Below are positions 25,681 to 37,995 of a stretch of DNA of 64,000 bases, piece by piece (position 1 is the first letter of the stretch; each line of letters begins with the position of its first letter). The position numbers and the translations under genes were made by a program. The stretch is from Ailanthus altissimus (taxonomy: Eukaryota; Streptophyta; Magnoliopsida; Sapindales; Simaroubaceae). Below the pieces are notes generated by a model that was not told where the DNA came from, did not search any database, and saw only the letters and a program-made list of their open reading frames with translations. The DNA is taken from NCBI GenBank assembly GCA_946807835.1, contig OX327686.1:930001-994000 (forward strand). Reading direction: 5' to 3'.

Positions 25681-27066
25681 ATGCATTCTTTTGTTGCCAT
25701 GACAACTTTGCATGCATTAATAATTTTTTCACTCATAACTTCCTTAACTTTCACAACCACCCATTTCACTTCAACCATCGCCACCGTTGCTGACACCACG
25801 AAACATAAACGTCTAGTGACCAAACTTCTTCATCATGATTCTCTACTACAAAACCCTAATGACACCATTGAAATACGTGCTCAACGCACTCTCAACACTT
25901 CAATTGCTCGTTTCAACTACTTGTCCCAAAAAGCTTCTAAAACTACTGCTACTGCTCACGATCCCGAAGCTCAGCTTCATCCTGGAACATCTTCCTTATT
26001 TTACGTAAGTTTCTCCATCGGCCAGCCGCCGGTTCCGCAGCGCGCCGTCATGGACTCCGGCAGTAGCATTATATGGGTTCAATGCCAGCCTTGTAAAAAA
26101 TGCAACACTCAACCAAATTTCGATCCTTCCAAATCATCCACGTATGCCAATTTACCATGTGACACCAGTGTATGTGCTAACAATTGCAGCTCATTTTCGG
26201 ATGAATGCTTGTACAAAATTAACTACATCAGGGGTCCCGATTCACTATTAACCATCGCCACCGAGCAATTCAGCTTCGTGACGACAGATGAAAGCGAGAT
26301 CCTTGTGAATGATGTAGCGTTTGGTTGCAGCCACAACAACACAAATTACAAAGAGGATCGATTCAATGGAGTGTTTGGACTTGGAACTAAATATCCCACA
26401 TTATCACTCGTGCAAAAATTCGGTTCTAAGTTCTCCTATTGCATTGGCAAATTCAATGATCCCGAGTATACATATAATATGTTGATACTAGGCGAAGAAG
26501 CAATACTTGAAGGCGATCCAACCCCAGTTGATGTCATTGATGGTTTCTATTATTTAACGCTTGAAGGTATAAGCATTGGCCAGAAATTGCTCGACATCGA
26601 TCCAAATACATTCAAGAGAAGCACAATCCGGGGCAGCAGCGACGATGGGGTGTGCATTGACTCCGGCACTGCGTTCACTTGGCTAGCCCCAAGTGCGTTT
26701 CAAGCACTCCGGCAAGAGATTGAAGATCTCTCCGAAGGGTTGCTGACGAGGCACAAGAAGGAGGATCCGGCGGCGTGGCTGTTGTGCTTTTCCGGGAACC
26801 TCAGTCGAGATCTTGATGGTTTTCCGGTGATGGCGTTTCATTTTGCAGGCGGGGCTGATTTGGTCATGGATGCTGAGACTATGTTTTACCAGGATTCTGA
26901 ATCTGTGTTTTGCTTGGCTGTTGGCCCGAGTGATTTTAATGGTGAAAGGTATAAAGATCTGTCTATTATAGGAATGATAGCTCAGCAGAATTATAATGTG
27001 GCATATGATCTTGTAGGAAATCAATTGTATTTCCAGAGAATTGACTGTCAGCTTCTTGTTGATTGA
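25681..27066 (+). CDS. Pepsin-like aspartic protease (A1 family, CDR1/nepenthesin-like), single exon
   Basis: The open frame runs 25459-27066 (535 residues). Its first 74 residues look like translated leader, and a TATA-like site lies inside them near 25585. I therefore place the start at 25681 (461 residues), with 25699 as a close alternative; MTTLHALIIFSLITSL then reads as a signal peptide. LVTKLLHHDSLL begins the propeptide of plant CDR1-like proteases. Catalytic motifs: MDSGSS with D125 (a DSG variant of the usual DTG) and CIDSGTAFTWL with D327. The cysteine-rich insert typical of nepenthesin-like enzymes (WVQCQPCKKC, LPCDTSVC, NNCSS) follows the first motif. FGCSHNN, GVFGLG, FSYCIG and the end YDLVGNQLYFQRIDC match the family. 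Such secreted proteases act in the apoplast or vacuole; CDR1 acts in defence signalling. No intron is needed. A damaged copy lies downstream. Confidence 0.9.
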   Translation: MHSFVAMTTLHALIIFSLITSLTFTTTHFTSTIATVADTTKHKRLVTKLLHHDSLLQNPNDTIEIRAQRTLNTSIARFNYLSQKASKTTATAHDPEAQLHPGTSSLFYVSFSIGQPPVPQRAVMDSGSSIIWVQCQPCKKCNTQPNFDPSKSSTYANLPCDTSVCANNCSSFSDECLYKINYIRGPDSLLTIATEQFSFVTTDESEILVNDVAFGCSHNNTNYKEDRFNGVFGLGTKYPTLSLVQKFGSKFSYCIGKFNDPEYTYNMLILGEEAILEGDPTPVDVIDGFYYLTLEGISIGQKLLDIDPNTFKRSTIRGSSDDGVCIDSGTAFTWLAPSAFQALRQEIEDLSEGLLTRHKKEDPAAWLLCFSGNLSRDLDGFPVMAFHFAGGADLVMDAETMFYQDSESVFCLAVGPSDFNGERYKDLSIIGMIAQQNYNVAYDLVGNQLYFQRIDCQLLVD

Positions 27067-27257
27067 TTGAAAGAAATCACGAAAATGCAAGAGAATAGGA
27101 AAATATATATATATGGGTAGTGCTACTCCTAGAAATTTAGGATACCCGTGATGTATTACTAATTAATGATTATCGTTTATTAGTTTTTTTATTATTTTTT
27201 ATATTTTTATTTTTAATAATATAATAATTATCCAACATCAATCAATAACAAACATCG

Positions 27258-27291
<34 letters not shown>
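27258..27291. repeat. CA/TA compound microsatellite
   Basis: An AC run passes directly into an AT run, between the protease gene and its broken copy. Confidence 0.85.
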
Positions 27292-27369
27292 AAGTGATTT
27301 AATGAGTTACTTTCATAACATCAACACTGTTTAATTAATCCACAACTTCACACAATTGCTGTCATAACA

Positions 27370-29376
27370 ATATAAACTCTGGAGATGAGCAATTCGATGG
27401 AGTATTTGAGATCCCACATTATTTCTTGGTAGAAAAATTTTGGTTCTACATTTTCTTCTTGTATTGGTAATTTTCAATCTTTCGAGGTCTTCAAAAGAGC
27501 GTGGGAAGATATAAAAACTCCTGATTGGAAATGAAGAAGAGATGTTATTCGTATCATCACTTGGCGAAGGTGCAATAATTTGAAGGTGATCCAACCCCAC
27601 TCAATGTGACTATTATATTACTCTTTTAAGGAATAAGTGTATTGGCGAGAAAAGTCTTCACATTGATCCAAATATATTCAAGAGAAAAGCAATTTGGGGT
27701 GGCGACGGAGTATCCATTGATTCCGGTACTTGATTCACTTAGGTAGCAGCCCAAAAGCGTTTCAAACACTTCGCGAAGAGATTAGAGATCTCTCCGAAGG
27801 GTTGCTGACGAGGCAAAAAATGAATCCGGCGTGGCCTTTGTGCTTTCCCGGCAATGTTAGCGAAGATCTTCAAGCCTTTCCGGTGATGGCTTTTCATTTT
27901 GCAGGTGAGGTTGATTAGGTTTTATCAGTATTCTTCCTCTTGTGTTTTGCTTGGTACTCGGCCCAGGTATGACAAAGGGATGGCAAAATGAAAGCACGGA
28001 TGGATTCTGTCGCCTCAAATGGGATAGAAGTTGGGTATTTTTGTGAAAATAAGGTAGAATATAAAAAAAATTATTTTTTAAATTATTAATGAGAAGGGAA
28101 TAAAATTAAACCTTCTTACATCTCATTTTATATAAATATATTAAATATAATTTTTAATATATAATTTATTAATTTTTTATTTTATAATTTATATTTAACT
28201 AGGTTACTAAAAAATATTTTAATAATATAATTTTATTAATAAAAATTTAAATATTTAACAAAAAATTTAAATTCTAGTATTAAAAGCTTTTATTTTTTAG
28301 TTAAGCCATTGTTCGTCATTAATTTTATTCTTTCAAACTCTCATTAAATTTGTTCAATTATTCTCTTTGTCTTCTCATTAAATTTGCTCTCTCGTCTCAA
28401 ATAAAAAATTTAAAATTATAAAAAAATAATTTTAATAGCATTTGAATTTATATTTAGTACAAGTGGTAAATTTGTAAGTCCTCATTGTAATAAATTATAT
28501 TAAAAAATATTAGAACCTTAATATATTGCTCAAGATTGGTTATGGAATAAAATTAAAGGTATAAATTATAATTATGTATTATTTATATAAAAAAATATTT
28601 TTTATTTTGTTTGATTTTAAGCAATTAGTTTTATATAGTTTATTTTTATTATTAAGTTAAGATTCATGTTCTTTTATAAATTAATTGTCACACATTTATT
28701 AAAGATATTGGTGAAGTAAATTTCTGTCTAATTTCTTGTAAGTTTAATTATATTAAATTATTTATTATATTATATTAATAAAATTAATAAGAAGTTAAAA
28801 AGTAATTTATTTAATTTTAAGAATGAAATATCAATTTTATAAATTTTAATGAGAGAAAATGAAATCAATAAAATTAAATATTAGAACACTATTTAATTTT
28901 TTATATTTTTTATTATTTACATAAAAAATTATTTATAATTCGCATTATTAAAAAATATTATTATATTATTTTAATTTATTAGTTTGATTCTTTTTTATTA
29001 TAATTTAGATTAATATTATATTATTAATATTTATAAATATAAATTAATATTTAATATTAACAAAAATAAAAAATAGAACAAAGATGAAAAAATTATTCCT
29101 CGCATAGGAATTTTCCACTCTACCCCATTAAATTAAGACTTAAAATATAAAATTAAATTAAATTAAATTAAAAATAAAAATAAAAAGGTCTCCCCAGGCC
29201 CATTGCCATCCCTAGACTCAAAGATATTTATGCTGAAACGTATAAAGATGTCTATTATAGGAATGCCCCGCCCCGCCCCGCACCGCAGAAATAACATGGC
29301 TCATTATCTTGTCGGAAATCAATTGTATTTTCAGAGAATTGACTGTGAGCTTCTCTGTCAATTGATTGAAAGTGAT
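27370..29376 (+). pseudogene. Broken, truncated tandem copy of the aspartic protease
   Basis: Nucleotide similarity to the neighbouring protease starts about 27370 (parent near 26350) and runs to about 27965 with frameshifts and stops. Readable pieces include LREEIRDLSEGLLTRQK and FPVMAFHFAGEVD, after which a stop occurs. Similarity breaks at the hAT-like insertion (27976-29213) and resumes at about 29230 with tataaagatgtctattatag, then LVGNQLYFQRIDC and the region just after the stop. The N-terminal half with the signal peptide and first catalytic motif is absent. The second catalytic Asp region is damaged ('ttgattccggtacttga' gives DSGT followed by a stop). A short CCCCG repeat (about 29266-29285) replaces part of the coding sequence near the 3' end. 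It cannot make an active enzyme. Confidence 0.85.
27976..29213. mobile_element. hAT-like non-autonomous DNA transposon relic inside the protease pseudogene
   Basis: The 1.24-kb AT-rich segment splits the pseudogene between two stretches that are contiguous in the parent gene. It starts agggatggcaa and ends ttgccatccct, an 11-bp perfect inverted repeat. Termini of the TAGGGATGGCAA kind are common in plant hAT elements. No transposase is encoded. The expected 8-bp target duplication (gtatgaca against gactcaaa) is poor, so the insertion is old or the ends are slightly off. Confidence 0.65.
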
Positions 29377-29938
29377 CACCAGATCCGAAGTGCTGTGAGT
29401 TTGATCTTTCTGAATGCAAATACAGCAATGAAAATGTCTTTTAAGGCAAAAAAATTGACTCAAGGCCAAAGGCCCTGCAAATTCACTAAAATTATCTACA
29501 AAGTGAAACATGAGAAACTTAAACAGGTATCTCAAGTCAATTTCCCTTCAATGAAGATAAAAAAAAATAGAGAAGTTTTCCCCGTTGAAGAGAACTTGGT
29601 ATCTCTCTGCTAAAAGAAAAGTTCCTTCAAAAAAGTGAAAATCTTCCTTTGCAACAGAAATTTCTCTTCAGCGAAATGCAAATTCTCTACAATGGAGAAA
29701 AACCTCTATTCAAAGAAACCTATGGCTCCAAAGGAGATGGTAAGTCAATCAATCAACAAAGCAAGATTCAAAGGCAAGCACGCAAGCATCAAGAGAAGCA
29801 CCAATATCCGAAAAAAATAAATTTTAACATAAAATTACAGCCGCAAGGGACTGATTTGCCTCCAACAGAGTAGTAACAAGGTCATAGCAACAAATTGTTC
29901 ACAACAATGTAGTACATAACTGGGTTGAGACAGCAAAC
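29377..29938. other. Spacer holding the SRP receptor 3' UTR
   Basis: Between the protease pseudogene and the minus-strand SRP receptor stop. Plus-strand frames here (for example 29635-29820) are lysine-rich and match nothing. The right part should be the 3' UTR of the minus-strand gene. Confidence 0.5.
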
Positions 29939-32900
29939 TCATTTCAGAAGGGTTTTAACAATTGATTTGACGTTCAGTTTCTTCAAATCGGTATATGACT
30001 GTCCGCAGCCAACAAACATCACAGGAGCTCCAGACACGTAGACCATTGACAATGCTGCTCCAACCTGCATCATCAATTACAATAATATGTATGAACACAC
30101 CGATGCTTAAAACCAATCTAAAATGCCAAAAATTTGGCATACTAGCATATTCTTCCGGTGTGAAACCAATAAGACTGGGTTTCAAACTCATGTATGAGGT
30201 AAAGTAAAACCTGCACTGGTGTCAGTGTGTGCATGTTTGTTGGAACTAAATCGCAATATTAGAACTTCTTTGCATGTGCATAACTAATTGTGTACCTTAT
30301 CATCAATTGTATCGAATTTGGTCAGCAATATCCCATCTATCAATTGGGGATTAGGAGAGGTTGACAAATCAGCCAATTTCTGCAAAAAAAGAACAGATGG
30401 TCATGTAATATAGGAGATTCAAGAATAACACAACATGTCGGCATATAAAACAATGATGGATGAAAAGCCTGATTATGGAAGTAAACCTGATTGAACTTTG
30501 ACAGTTGATCAACAGCATCATTCCCAACTAGAGCCTCTCCCACAAACAGGACAAGGTCAGGATTATTGAGGTAGATAAGCTTTGACAGTGCCCTCATCAA
30601 TGGCTCATTATCCTAACAGGCATCAGATATAGGTATTAACACAAGCAGAAAAGAGGACATGCAACGCAAACCATGACCTTAAACCAAGACACAACTTATA
30701 TATCATTAGAGCAAATAACCTAATCAAGCATCCAGACAAAAGCAATGTGAAGTGTCTTCTTTTCAGTACTTGATCAATATATTTCACATAATAAATTTTG
30801 ATTATTTGGCTTGCTGTTCGAAAGTACTTCCATTGATTTTTCCATTAATGTTAAACCATATCTTGCTTGAAAAGTAATAATAGTACTGACAAAGTGAACA
30901 CCAAATAGTGTCTAGATATATATCCAACACAAATAGGTAACATTAGATGATACCTGCATCCGACCAGCCGTATCAACAAGAACAACATCAGAGCCATTGC
31001 GTGCGGCCTCCTGGATTGCTTCCTTTGCAACAATAGCAGGATCCTTTTCATATCCCTTCTCAAATATAGGGATCTGGCAAGCACCATCAGAGACAAGTGA
31101 TGAATAAGTGAACTATACCAATAAAGAGGCTAAATACTCCTGAAACCATAAGGTTTGCAAAAGATGTTATACCTGGAGTCTGCGTGCATGAGTCCGCAAC
31201 TGTTCAACTGCTCCTGAACGGAATGTATCACAGGCTGCCATCATAACACTTATCTTATGCTGAAGAAGCCAGTAAGCCACCTGCATATTCAAGTTTCAAA
31301 TTAGCTGGTTTGATCATAAGAAATGCCCTAAATTACTTAAAGAATCTAACAACGTGTTCAGCTTCACCTTAGCTAGGTTGGTGGATTTCCCAACTCCATT
31401 AACACCAATAAAAACAACTACATATGGCTTCCTTTGCTCCTTGGCAGCATGAACATCTCTTAGTATATCAATAGAACGCCTAGGCGTTAAAATGCGAACA
31501 AGAGCCTCTTCCATAGCAGCCTGCAGTCAAAATTTGATGGATGATATTGCTCTTGAAGAAAAACAAAAGGGAGGGAAAAAAGGGAATTCAAATATTACAA
31601 AACAAGAAAATGAGAAGCAATTACCTGAACAGTTGAAGAAATCCTTGTAAATGAGGCCAGCTTTTTACCCTCAAGACTAGCTGCCACAGATTCACAAAGC
31701 TTCTCAGCTATCTCCTCAGCCTGTTAAATGTCACAGCAGTTAACCACATTAGCTCCTTCTTAAGTTTGATGAGCATCAATGAATCAAAATTGATAATAAA
31801 CATTAGAGAAGTAACAACTAGAGATGCATACCACGTTCTTGGTCATCAGCCTATCTTTAAGAGCTTTCAGAGCTGGTTCCAGGTCTGACTTCTCCAAATT
31901 AGCTTTCCCAGCAATACTGAGGACCAAAAACGAAAATTTAGTGATAAAACATTCTTTCAACAAACTGGTGTGTATGAAATTTAACATCAATATAAAGACA
32001 CTTAAGACAGAACTTAATAAAGAGCTACAACCAAATCAAGTCCATCAAAGAAATATACCTCTGGAACATAGATGAAAACCAGCCCTTCTTCTTAGCATCA
32101 GGCTTGTTGTCCTTTCCCACTTCGTCATCTTCTTCAGCTTCACTATCACTGCTGATAATCTCTTCCTTGTCCATCATACTTTCACCATGATCTGCTGCCT
32201 CAACCTCCTCAATATTGCCATTTCCATCCACAGGGTCTGTGAAGTCCAATTTGGACTCTGGAGGAGAATCATCCCAAACTCTATTCTTCTTTGTTATCTT
32301 TTTCTTTGGGTCTGGTTTCAAACCCTTACTAACCATAGGGTCAGTTTTCTTAGCACCTTTACTTTTTAACTTCTGTAACTTACTTACATCAAAGGCCCCA
32401 AGGTTGGAACTTGTATTTTCTTTACCACTAGCAACACCCGTTACCCTAGACTCTTCAATCTCCATAACATTACCATTGGAGTGTCCATTCTCCAACTTAC
32501 GGCCTTTCAGGTTATCACCATCCCCGTCATCTTTGGCCAATCCACCACCGCTCTTCTTACTTCCTTTCTCAAGTCCAGCTTTTTGTGCTAGTCCTCCCAG
32601 CTTCTTAACATTGTTTACAGGCTTACCCACTTGCTTTGATCTCTTTAACTCATCTGCACGGGCTTCCGCCTCCTTCCTAATTTGTCTAAACATTTCATCA
32701 AAGTCTGAATACTCTGTTCGCTTGGGATCATATATCTCTGTAAATGCTTGCTTCATCATCGCAAGCAGATCATCCACATAGAGCAGATGGAGTATCCGCT
32801 GATACACAGCAACAAACACCAGGCCAAGCTCGTTATGGAAAGTCCATTTGAGGGTGTATGTTGCACCTGGAGCATCATAATTGTACGATGCTAAACCAGA

Positions 32901-33026
32901 TCGTTCCTCCAATAGACAAGACCGAATCAACGTGTCAATGGGCGATCCTTTCAAAGCATTGCCTAGTTCTTTGCATGTCCAGAGGATTAACCCTCCTCTG
33001 GTAAATATCAGCAACTGCTCTAACAT
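29939..33026 (-). CDS. Signal recognition particle receptor subunit alpha (docking protein)
   Basis: Nine minus-strand exons: 32059-33026, 31832-31916, 31625-31720, 31368-31520, 31173-31280, 30954-31073, 30487-30612, 30296-30379 and 29939-30064; 1866 nt, 621 residues, every junction in frame. With the membrane beta subunit it docks SRP-ribosome complexes at the ER and hydrolyses GTP with SRP54. The N-terminus ([18 protein letters not shown]) starts the SRX domain that binds the beta subunit, to about residue 150. A long charged linker, rich in Lys, Asp and Glu, follows to about 320. The NG GTPase domain has GVNGVGKST (422-430), DTFRSGA (452-458), DTAGRMQ (504-510) and TKFD (572-575), and ends [24 protein letters not shown]. 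Length fits plant orthologues (about 630). No defect is seen. A 5' UTR intron precedes the start. Confidence 0.96.
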
Positions 33027-33840
33027 TATGAACTTTCACCAAATACCCTGCAATAAAGGGAAGAAAAACAATACAAAATTCAAGACCAGAAAACCAATAA
33101 TATGCGGCAAAATATAAAATTTTATACCAAAAAGTCAATCAGCTGCAACAAAAATATCAGATTTAATACCCAAAAACCCAATCTATTGCAGCAAAAAAAA
33201 TGGAATTTTACCCCCCATAACCCAATCAGAAGTAGCAAAAGTATTTAATGTAATACCAAAAAAAAAACCCAATCAGTTCTTTTTTTTTCTGAAAGATTTC
33301 AATTCGACAGCTTCAATTTCATGCCACCAAACATGGCATACAAATTCGATTACACACAAAAAAAAAAAAAACAATACAACTAAAATTCCCATAACGAACA
33401 TAACAACATAAAACCCCCAAATCAACTAAAAAGTTTCTCCGTCAAAAAAAAAAAAACGAAACTTAACCGAGAATCATTCCATCAACCCCATCAGATTATA
33501 CCATATTCACATTTAAGTTCTAGCGATTTTTCACCTATTAAACATAAGAATTTCCAAGGATCTAAGCAGAAATTACAACAATTTAACCCTATAATTCAAA
33601 GATCAAGTAACTTAATTTAATTTAATTCTATTTACTTTTTCCGGAAAATCACAAAACAAATAGTAACAATAAATCAAAGCAATTCTAAAAATAAATAAAT
33701 CAAAGCACGAAAAAAAAAAGGAAACAGATGTTTTTTTGGTGATTACCTGTCAAGAAAAAATTAAAATTAAAAAAAAAAATCTGAAGAGGAATAATAGAGA
33801 GAAGGTGGAATTAAAGGGAAAAGTTGAAAATGTTTGGGGG
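33027..33840 (-). other. SRP receptor 5' UTR with a leader intron
   Basis: Acceptor TTTATTGCAG ends at 33048 and a donor (CTTGACAG then GTAATC) begins at 33746 on the minus strand, predicting a 699-bp intron and a first leader exon from 33747 to about 33830. The intervening sequence is A-rich with many homopolymer runs. Confidence 0.6.
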
Positions 33841-34078
33841 TATAAATAACGCGATTATTGCTTCTTCTTTTTTGGTTTTTAATTATTAATTATTATTATT
33901 TTATTTTAAATGTGAAGTGTTTTTGACACTTTGACTGTTTGACACGGTTTCTCTTTTTGCACGCGCCCCGCCGCCGTCGATACTTCCGACAACATTCGTG
34001 AGCCAAAATAATATTATTTTTAATTATTTTAAAATAAAAATGGTGAATTTTTTATATAAATTATACCAAAACAACGTC

Positions 34079-37000
34079 GTTTTTTAAAATGTTTCCACTA
34101 TTTTTTTTGTTTAAATATTCACTCTTAGAATTATTACGTGATACTGGCAAATTTTTACAGTATTATTTAAAAATTATTAAAGATTAAAGGTGATCTCTAA
34201 TAATTGAAGGAATTAAACAACTGTTCTAACATTTGTCATATTTAAGATTTTAACTTGAGCTAAAAGATTCACAAACTTTGCCATTAAAAAAATCATTCGA
34301 GTTCGTAATATGATCATAATTGTTTGGTAGATAATGTAAAAGCATTAATTTTAATAATACAATACTTAAGTATTTGCTTAAATTTTATAGTGCATTTCTT
34401 TATTAAAGTGTAGATTCCAAATTCAATTTGGGTTATAAAAAGTAAAATAATACAATACTTAATATCTTTAATGATAAAATCAATAATATTACTCACTAGA
34501 TCATTGAGTTATAAAAAGTAAAGTCAATTTTTTTATTGAATTTAAAAAAAAAAGTTTTATCATATTATTAGTTACATGTTATGAAACAAATTATTGAATT
34601 TCATGTTGTAAATTTGAAAATTTTAAAACATAGAATTTGCAACAACAAAAATGCATAATAAAATTTGGGAAAATCAAATAAAAGTTGAAACTCAATATTG
34701 TGGACTAACCTTGTGATGTCTCACGATTAGATAAATCTACATCATTTAAGGGAAAATAATTTAAAAAGATGAAAAATCAAGTCCCAATTTGCTTAATGAG
34801 TCATCACCCATATGATCTTCAAGTGATTTGTGCATCCACCATTTGGGCCCTAATACTTTTTAATTATTATTTTTGGTTGATTGTGTTTAAGCATTTTGGT
34901 CATTAGTTAAAAGGGCATCACCCACATTATAAATCTTACATAAACAAGTTAAAATACAATAGATTCTGCTTCAAAAATTTATATGAAAACTAAATGTTAT
35001 GTTTAAGTTTGAATTTGAATTTTATGGAACAAATTTGTTCATATATTTGTGAAAATGAAAAATTAGTTCATTTTCTTTCAAGTAAATCATGCATTTTCCA
35101 TTTGCTCAAACAATAATACCAAGTTTACAAAATTAAAATATACAATAATTATATAATAATTAAACTTTCACCGATTAATGATTATCATGTGTTAAATAAT
35201 AGTTAATTTTATTATCACACTGTTAATGTGTTAATTATTACCACTTATTATTATAAAAAAAGAGTCAAATATCACATTATTTAGAATATATATTTTATAT
35301 CTAATTTTATATGTATAACATTACTCTACTCAAATAATACCTTACAAATTTTGATGATTATTAAGTTTTTTTTTGCTGTCTTTTTATTTTTAAGAAAATA
35401 AAGACATTGGACTTAAAAATGATTTCAGTCCCAAAAAAAATTAAGTTTTGGGCTTAAGCCTAAATCAACTTTGGTGAAGCAAATCAAGCAATCGGTTTTA
35501 GTGTAGATTTGATATTTTATTTAGGGTAAATGATATTTTCATTTTATGAGTTTAATTTAATTTTTAATTTTCTCTCATAAATTTTAAAATATTTAAAATT
35601 GTCTCAACGTTATTTTTTTAAATGTTTGCACTGTTTTTTTTTTTAAATATTCACTATTAAAATTATTCTACAATATTGGCAAATTTTTACAGTATTATTT
35701 GGAAAATATTAAGGACTGGAGTTGATATCTAATAATTGAAGGTATTAAACAACTGTTGACATTTGTTAATATTTAAAATTTTAACTTAGGCTAAAAAATT
35801 CAAAATCTTTACCATTAAAAAAATAATCTGAGTGCACAATACAATACTTAAATTGTTAGATAGTAAATAACTTATAGTGTATTTCTCTACTAAAGTAGAG
35901 GTTTCAAACTCGATTTCCCAAGTTAAAATAATAATAATAATAATAATACTTAATATCCTTAATGATAAAATCAATAATATTACTCACTAGACTAGATCAT
36001 TGGGTTATTAAAGGCAAAGATAATTTTTATTGGATTTAAAATAATTTTTATCATAATATTAGTTACATGTTATGAAACAAATTATTGAATTTTATGTTGT
36101 CAATTTTAAAATTTTAAAACATAGATTTTGTAAAAATGCATCATAAAATTTGGGAAAATCAAATAAAAGTTGAAACTCAATATTGTAGACTAACCTTGTG
36201 ATGTCTCACAATTAGATATTAGATAAATCGACATAATTTAAGGGAAAATAATTTTAAAAGATGAAAAATCAAATCCCAATTTGTTTGATTAGTCATCTCC
36301 CATTTGATCTTCAAGTGATTTGTGCATCCACTATATAGGCCCTATTACTTTCTATTATTATTAATATTATTTTTCTTTTTTGTTGATTTGTGTTTAAGCA
36401 TTTTGGTCACTAGTAAAAAGGGCATCAATTCAATCAGTTTTTTGTATGGTCCATTTTAATTATAATACGAAATGGAGGTTATGCTCATATTATAAATCTT
36501 ACATAAATAAGTTAGAATTCAATTGATTTTGCTTCAAAAATTTATATGAAAACTAAATGACATTGTTACGGATATTAAATTATATTTTTTAATTTGATAT
36601 TTTTTTTATTTTATATGCAGTCAAAAAATTATAACTTCACTATAAGTAAAAATTTATAAGATAAACACACAAATAAAGATAAAAAAAATAAATCAATCAA
36701 TAAGACACAAAATATACGTGATTCGACTCAAAATTGCCTAAATTTACGGATGATCCATGATTCAGTTTCTTATTATTGATATAGATCACTTAAGTATATT
36801 CTTACATCATCAATGATCTTACAAGACCCTTCAATATCTTCCACAGATACCTATAAGTATTTACCATTAATCACAATGATTTTCCTAATACCTTTTAGTA
36901 TTTTCTCATAAGAGATTTTTACAAATAACACAAGAATAGTCCGAGCATTTAAGGCAAAATGATCTATAATGTTTCTTTTATTCGCTTAAGAATTAAAACA

Positions 37001-37995
37001 AAACACTTCCTAAATATTACACACTAGTGCACCATACACTTAGTGCATGTCTAACTCCTATATTATTTTTTATGGTTACATCTTGAAAATTTAGATGTTT
37101 GTCTTTCTCTTATATTTTAAAATGATTTATATAGGAAATAAAATACCCTTAGAAACTTCAAACTTAATTTAAATAAGAGTCCTTATTTATAATAGTTATA
37201 ATCCCACTTAAAGAAGTCAATTGACCCAAAATAAAAAATACCTTAAAGTTATCGTGTGAATAGTAATATCATGTACAGTACACACACCCCTCAACGCGTG
37301 AACAGTACCCCGTCGTCGGGCGCAACAGTACTCGCCATGAACAGTATTTATTTTTTTGACTTTCTGGTTTGCTTCTCCCTTATACACTCAATGCGTATTT
37401 AATTTCATAATTATTCTTATCTTAATATTTATCTCAATTTTTACTCGTACAAAATTATTAAATCATTAATTTTCAACAAATATGTTTAAGTTTAAATTTG
37501 ACCAGACAAATTTGTTCATATATTAGTGAAAATGAAAAATCAGTTCATTTTCTTTCAAGTAAATCACGCAATTTTCATTTGCTCAATCAATAATACCAAG
37601 TTTACAAAATTAAAATATACAAAATTTATATACTAATTAAAGTTTCACAATTGATGAGTATCATGTGTTAAATAACAGTTAATTTTATTATCTCAGCGTT
37701 AGTGTGTTAATTATTAACATTTATTATTAAAAAATTCAAATATCATATTTATTAGAGTATATATTTTATATCTAATTTTATATGTATAACATTACTATAC
37801 TCAAATAATACCTTATAAATTTCGATGATGATTGAGTTTTTTTTTTATTGTCTTTTTATTTTTTGAAAATAAAGATATTGAGCTTTAAAATGACTTCAGT
37901 CCAAAAAGAATTAAGTTTTGGGCTTAAGCCTAAATCAATTTTGGTGAAGCAAATCGAGCAATCGGCTTCCAGCGTCGATTTGATATTTTATTTTT
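34079..37995. repeat. 1.4-kb non-coding tandem segmental duplication
   Basis: Copy A is about 34079-35520. Copy B is about 35609-37995, which is 1.47 kb after removing a 915-bp LTR at 36564-37478. Shared landmarks in the same order: 'ggcaaatttttacagtatta' (34147/35679), 'aacaactgtt' (34217/35750), 'caaattattgaatt' (34588/36079), 'acctaaccttgtgatgtctc'-type block (34708/36192), 'cttcaagtgatttgtgcatc' (34818/36311), 'agttcattttctttcaag' (35066/37539) and 'aagcctaaatcaa' (35455/37926). Both copies end with 'gatttgatattttattt'. No open frame of note is present. B also has about 50 bp that A lacks near 36430. Copies differ by scattered changes and small indels. Confidence 0.85.
36564..37478 (-). 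mobile_element. Solo LTR (copia-type family) inside duplication copy B
   Basis: The 915-bp segment is missing from copy A at the matching place. It begins tgttacgg and ends ttttcaaca, giving TG...CA ends. Its reverse complement aligns with the LTRs at the right end of the window: GCTCGG-CTATTCTTGTGTT, GTAAAAATCTCTTATGAG, GGGTCTTGTA-GATCATTGATGATGTAAGA, and GGATC-TCCGT. It therefore lies in minus orientation. No internal retrotransposon sequence is attached. Flanking 5-mers (gacat/aatat) match in only three positions, so the target duplication is decayed or ends are shifted by a few bases. Confidence 0.8.

Noticed and set aside
32215..32781. 188-residue plus-strand frame opposite the SRP receptor
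   Set aside because: Antisense shadow of the charged linker; its Ser/Pro/Leu composition comes from the Lys/Asp/Glu-rich real frame.
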